DNA of 63,662 nt from Gammaproteobacteria bacterium (GTDB lineage: Bacteria > Pseudomonadota > Gammaproteobacteria > Steroidobacterales > GCA-2729495). The stretch is from positions 1-63,662 of the forward strand of contig JABDLC010000030.1 in the NCBI GenBank assembly GCA_013001905.1. Reading direction: 5' to 3'. The translations under genes were made by a program, and so were the position numbers. A model generated the notes under the pieces. That model saw nothing but the letters and a program-made list of their open reading frames with translations, had not been told where the DNA came from and searched no databases. Shown here in pieces: positions 63,201-63,662 of the stretch; the first letter of the stretch is position 1; every line of letters starts with the position of its first letter.

Positions 63201-63662
63201 ATGTCTGACACTAATGATTTCCTGAAACCCCGCACCGTGCGGGTTCAGTCGCAGACTGAAAACAAAGCTCGCGTCGTCATTGAGCCGTTTGAGCGTGGCT
63301 TCGGCCACACGCTGGGCAACGCCCTGCGCCGCGTGCTGCTGTCGAGCATGCCCGGCGCTGCCGTGACGCAGGTCGATATCGACGGCGTGCTGCACGAGTA
63401 CACTAGCATCGAAGGCGTGCAGGAAGACGTTGTCGAAATTCTGCTGAACCTCAAGCAGCTGGCGATCCGCATGCATTCGCGTGACCGCGCTGAGCTGGTA
63501 CTGCAGAAGAGCGGCACCGGCCCGGTAACGGCGGCCGATATTCAGGGCGACCACGACATCGAAGTGGTTAACCCTGATCTGGTCATTGCCAACCTGACCG
63601 ACGGCGAGCTCAAGATGAACCTCGTGGTTGAGAAAGGTCGCGGCTACCGCCCGGCCAAGCGC
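63201..63662 (+). CDS. rpoA: RNA polymerase alpha subunit, 3' end outside window
   Basis: The visible 154 residues cover most of the N-terminal assembly domain: [30 protein letters not shown] and [18 protein letters not shown]. The linker and the C-terminal DNA-binding domain lie beyond the window. A CAGGAG ribosome site is 12-17 nt before the ATG. It follows rpsD by 56 nt, as in the alpha operon. Confidence 0.97.
   Translation, partial: MSDTNDFLKPRTVRVQSQTENKARVVIEPFERGFGHTLGNALRRVLLSSMPGAAVTQVDIDGVLHEYTSIEGVQEDVVEILLNLKQLAIRMHSRDRAELVLQKSGTGPVTAADIQGDHDIEVVNPDLVIANLTDGELKMNLVVEKGRGYRPAKR

Overview
The window is a piece of a gammaproteobacterial chromosome, moderately GC-rich, probably from a free-living aquatic lineage. 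Three things point there: the fixed order birA-coaX-SPOR gene-tRNA cluster-tuf-secE-nusG-rplKAJL-rpoBC-str-S10-spc-alpha, a three-helix SecE of E. coli type, and the TonB receptor and lipoprotein content. The species cannot be named from sequence alone. No insertion sequence, prophage, CRISPR array or rRNA gene was seen. The longest gene-free stretches are a 281-nt leader before rplC and a 257-nt leader before rplJ.

Left part (1-33156, accessory and metabolic). A truncated alpha/beta-hydrolase faces two very large minus-strand genes (847-6378 and 6452-12007) for secreted, aspartate-rich proteins of 1843 and 1851 residues. Each has seven modules with a period near 267 residues: a thrombospondin-type-3-like calcium-binding segment followed by a jelly-roll-like domain. 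The two proteins match module for module, so a complete seven-module gene was duplicated in tandem. Next come an SDR oxidoreductase, folE, ttcA, a sulfotransferase-like gene and rmlD. A TonB-dependent receptor follows and ends in a strong terminator. A small membrane protein starts flush against that terminator and precedes a Tat-exported DUF1838 protein. A glycosyltransferase and a DUF2189 membrane protein overlap by 8 nt. Acetoacetyl-CoA synthetase lies beside a lipoprotein resembling poly(3-hydroxybutyrate) depolymerases, which suggests use of external polyester or a related ester. Two membrane proteins (one a CPBP protease), an unknown small protein, cysK and a second sulfotransferase follow. 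The section ends with the compact operon plsY-birA-coaX-SPOR gene.

Right part (33157-63662, information processing). A promoter with a GC-rich discriminator drives tRNA-Thr(TGT), tRNA-Tyr, tRNA-Gly, tRNA-Thr(GGT) and tuf. Then come tRNA-Trp, secE-nusG, rplKA, rplJL, rpoBC, rpsL-rpsG-fusA, rpsJ, and a nearly uninterrupted run from rplC to rpoA, which is cut by the window edge. The second tuf usually found after fusA is absent. rpsJ appears to have its own promoter. A near-consensus promoter (TTGAAA-16-TATAAT) with a long folded leader sits between rpsJ and rplC rather than before rpsJ. The gap before rpsM is too short for the E. coli type S4-binding leader. So the gene content and order are ordinary while the control points of the ribosomal operons seem rearranged.

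All functions are inferred from reading the sequence; no database search was run.
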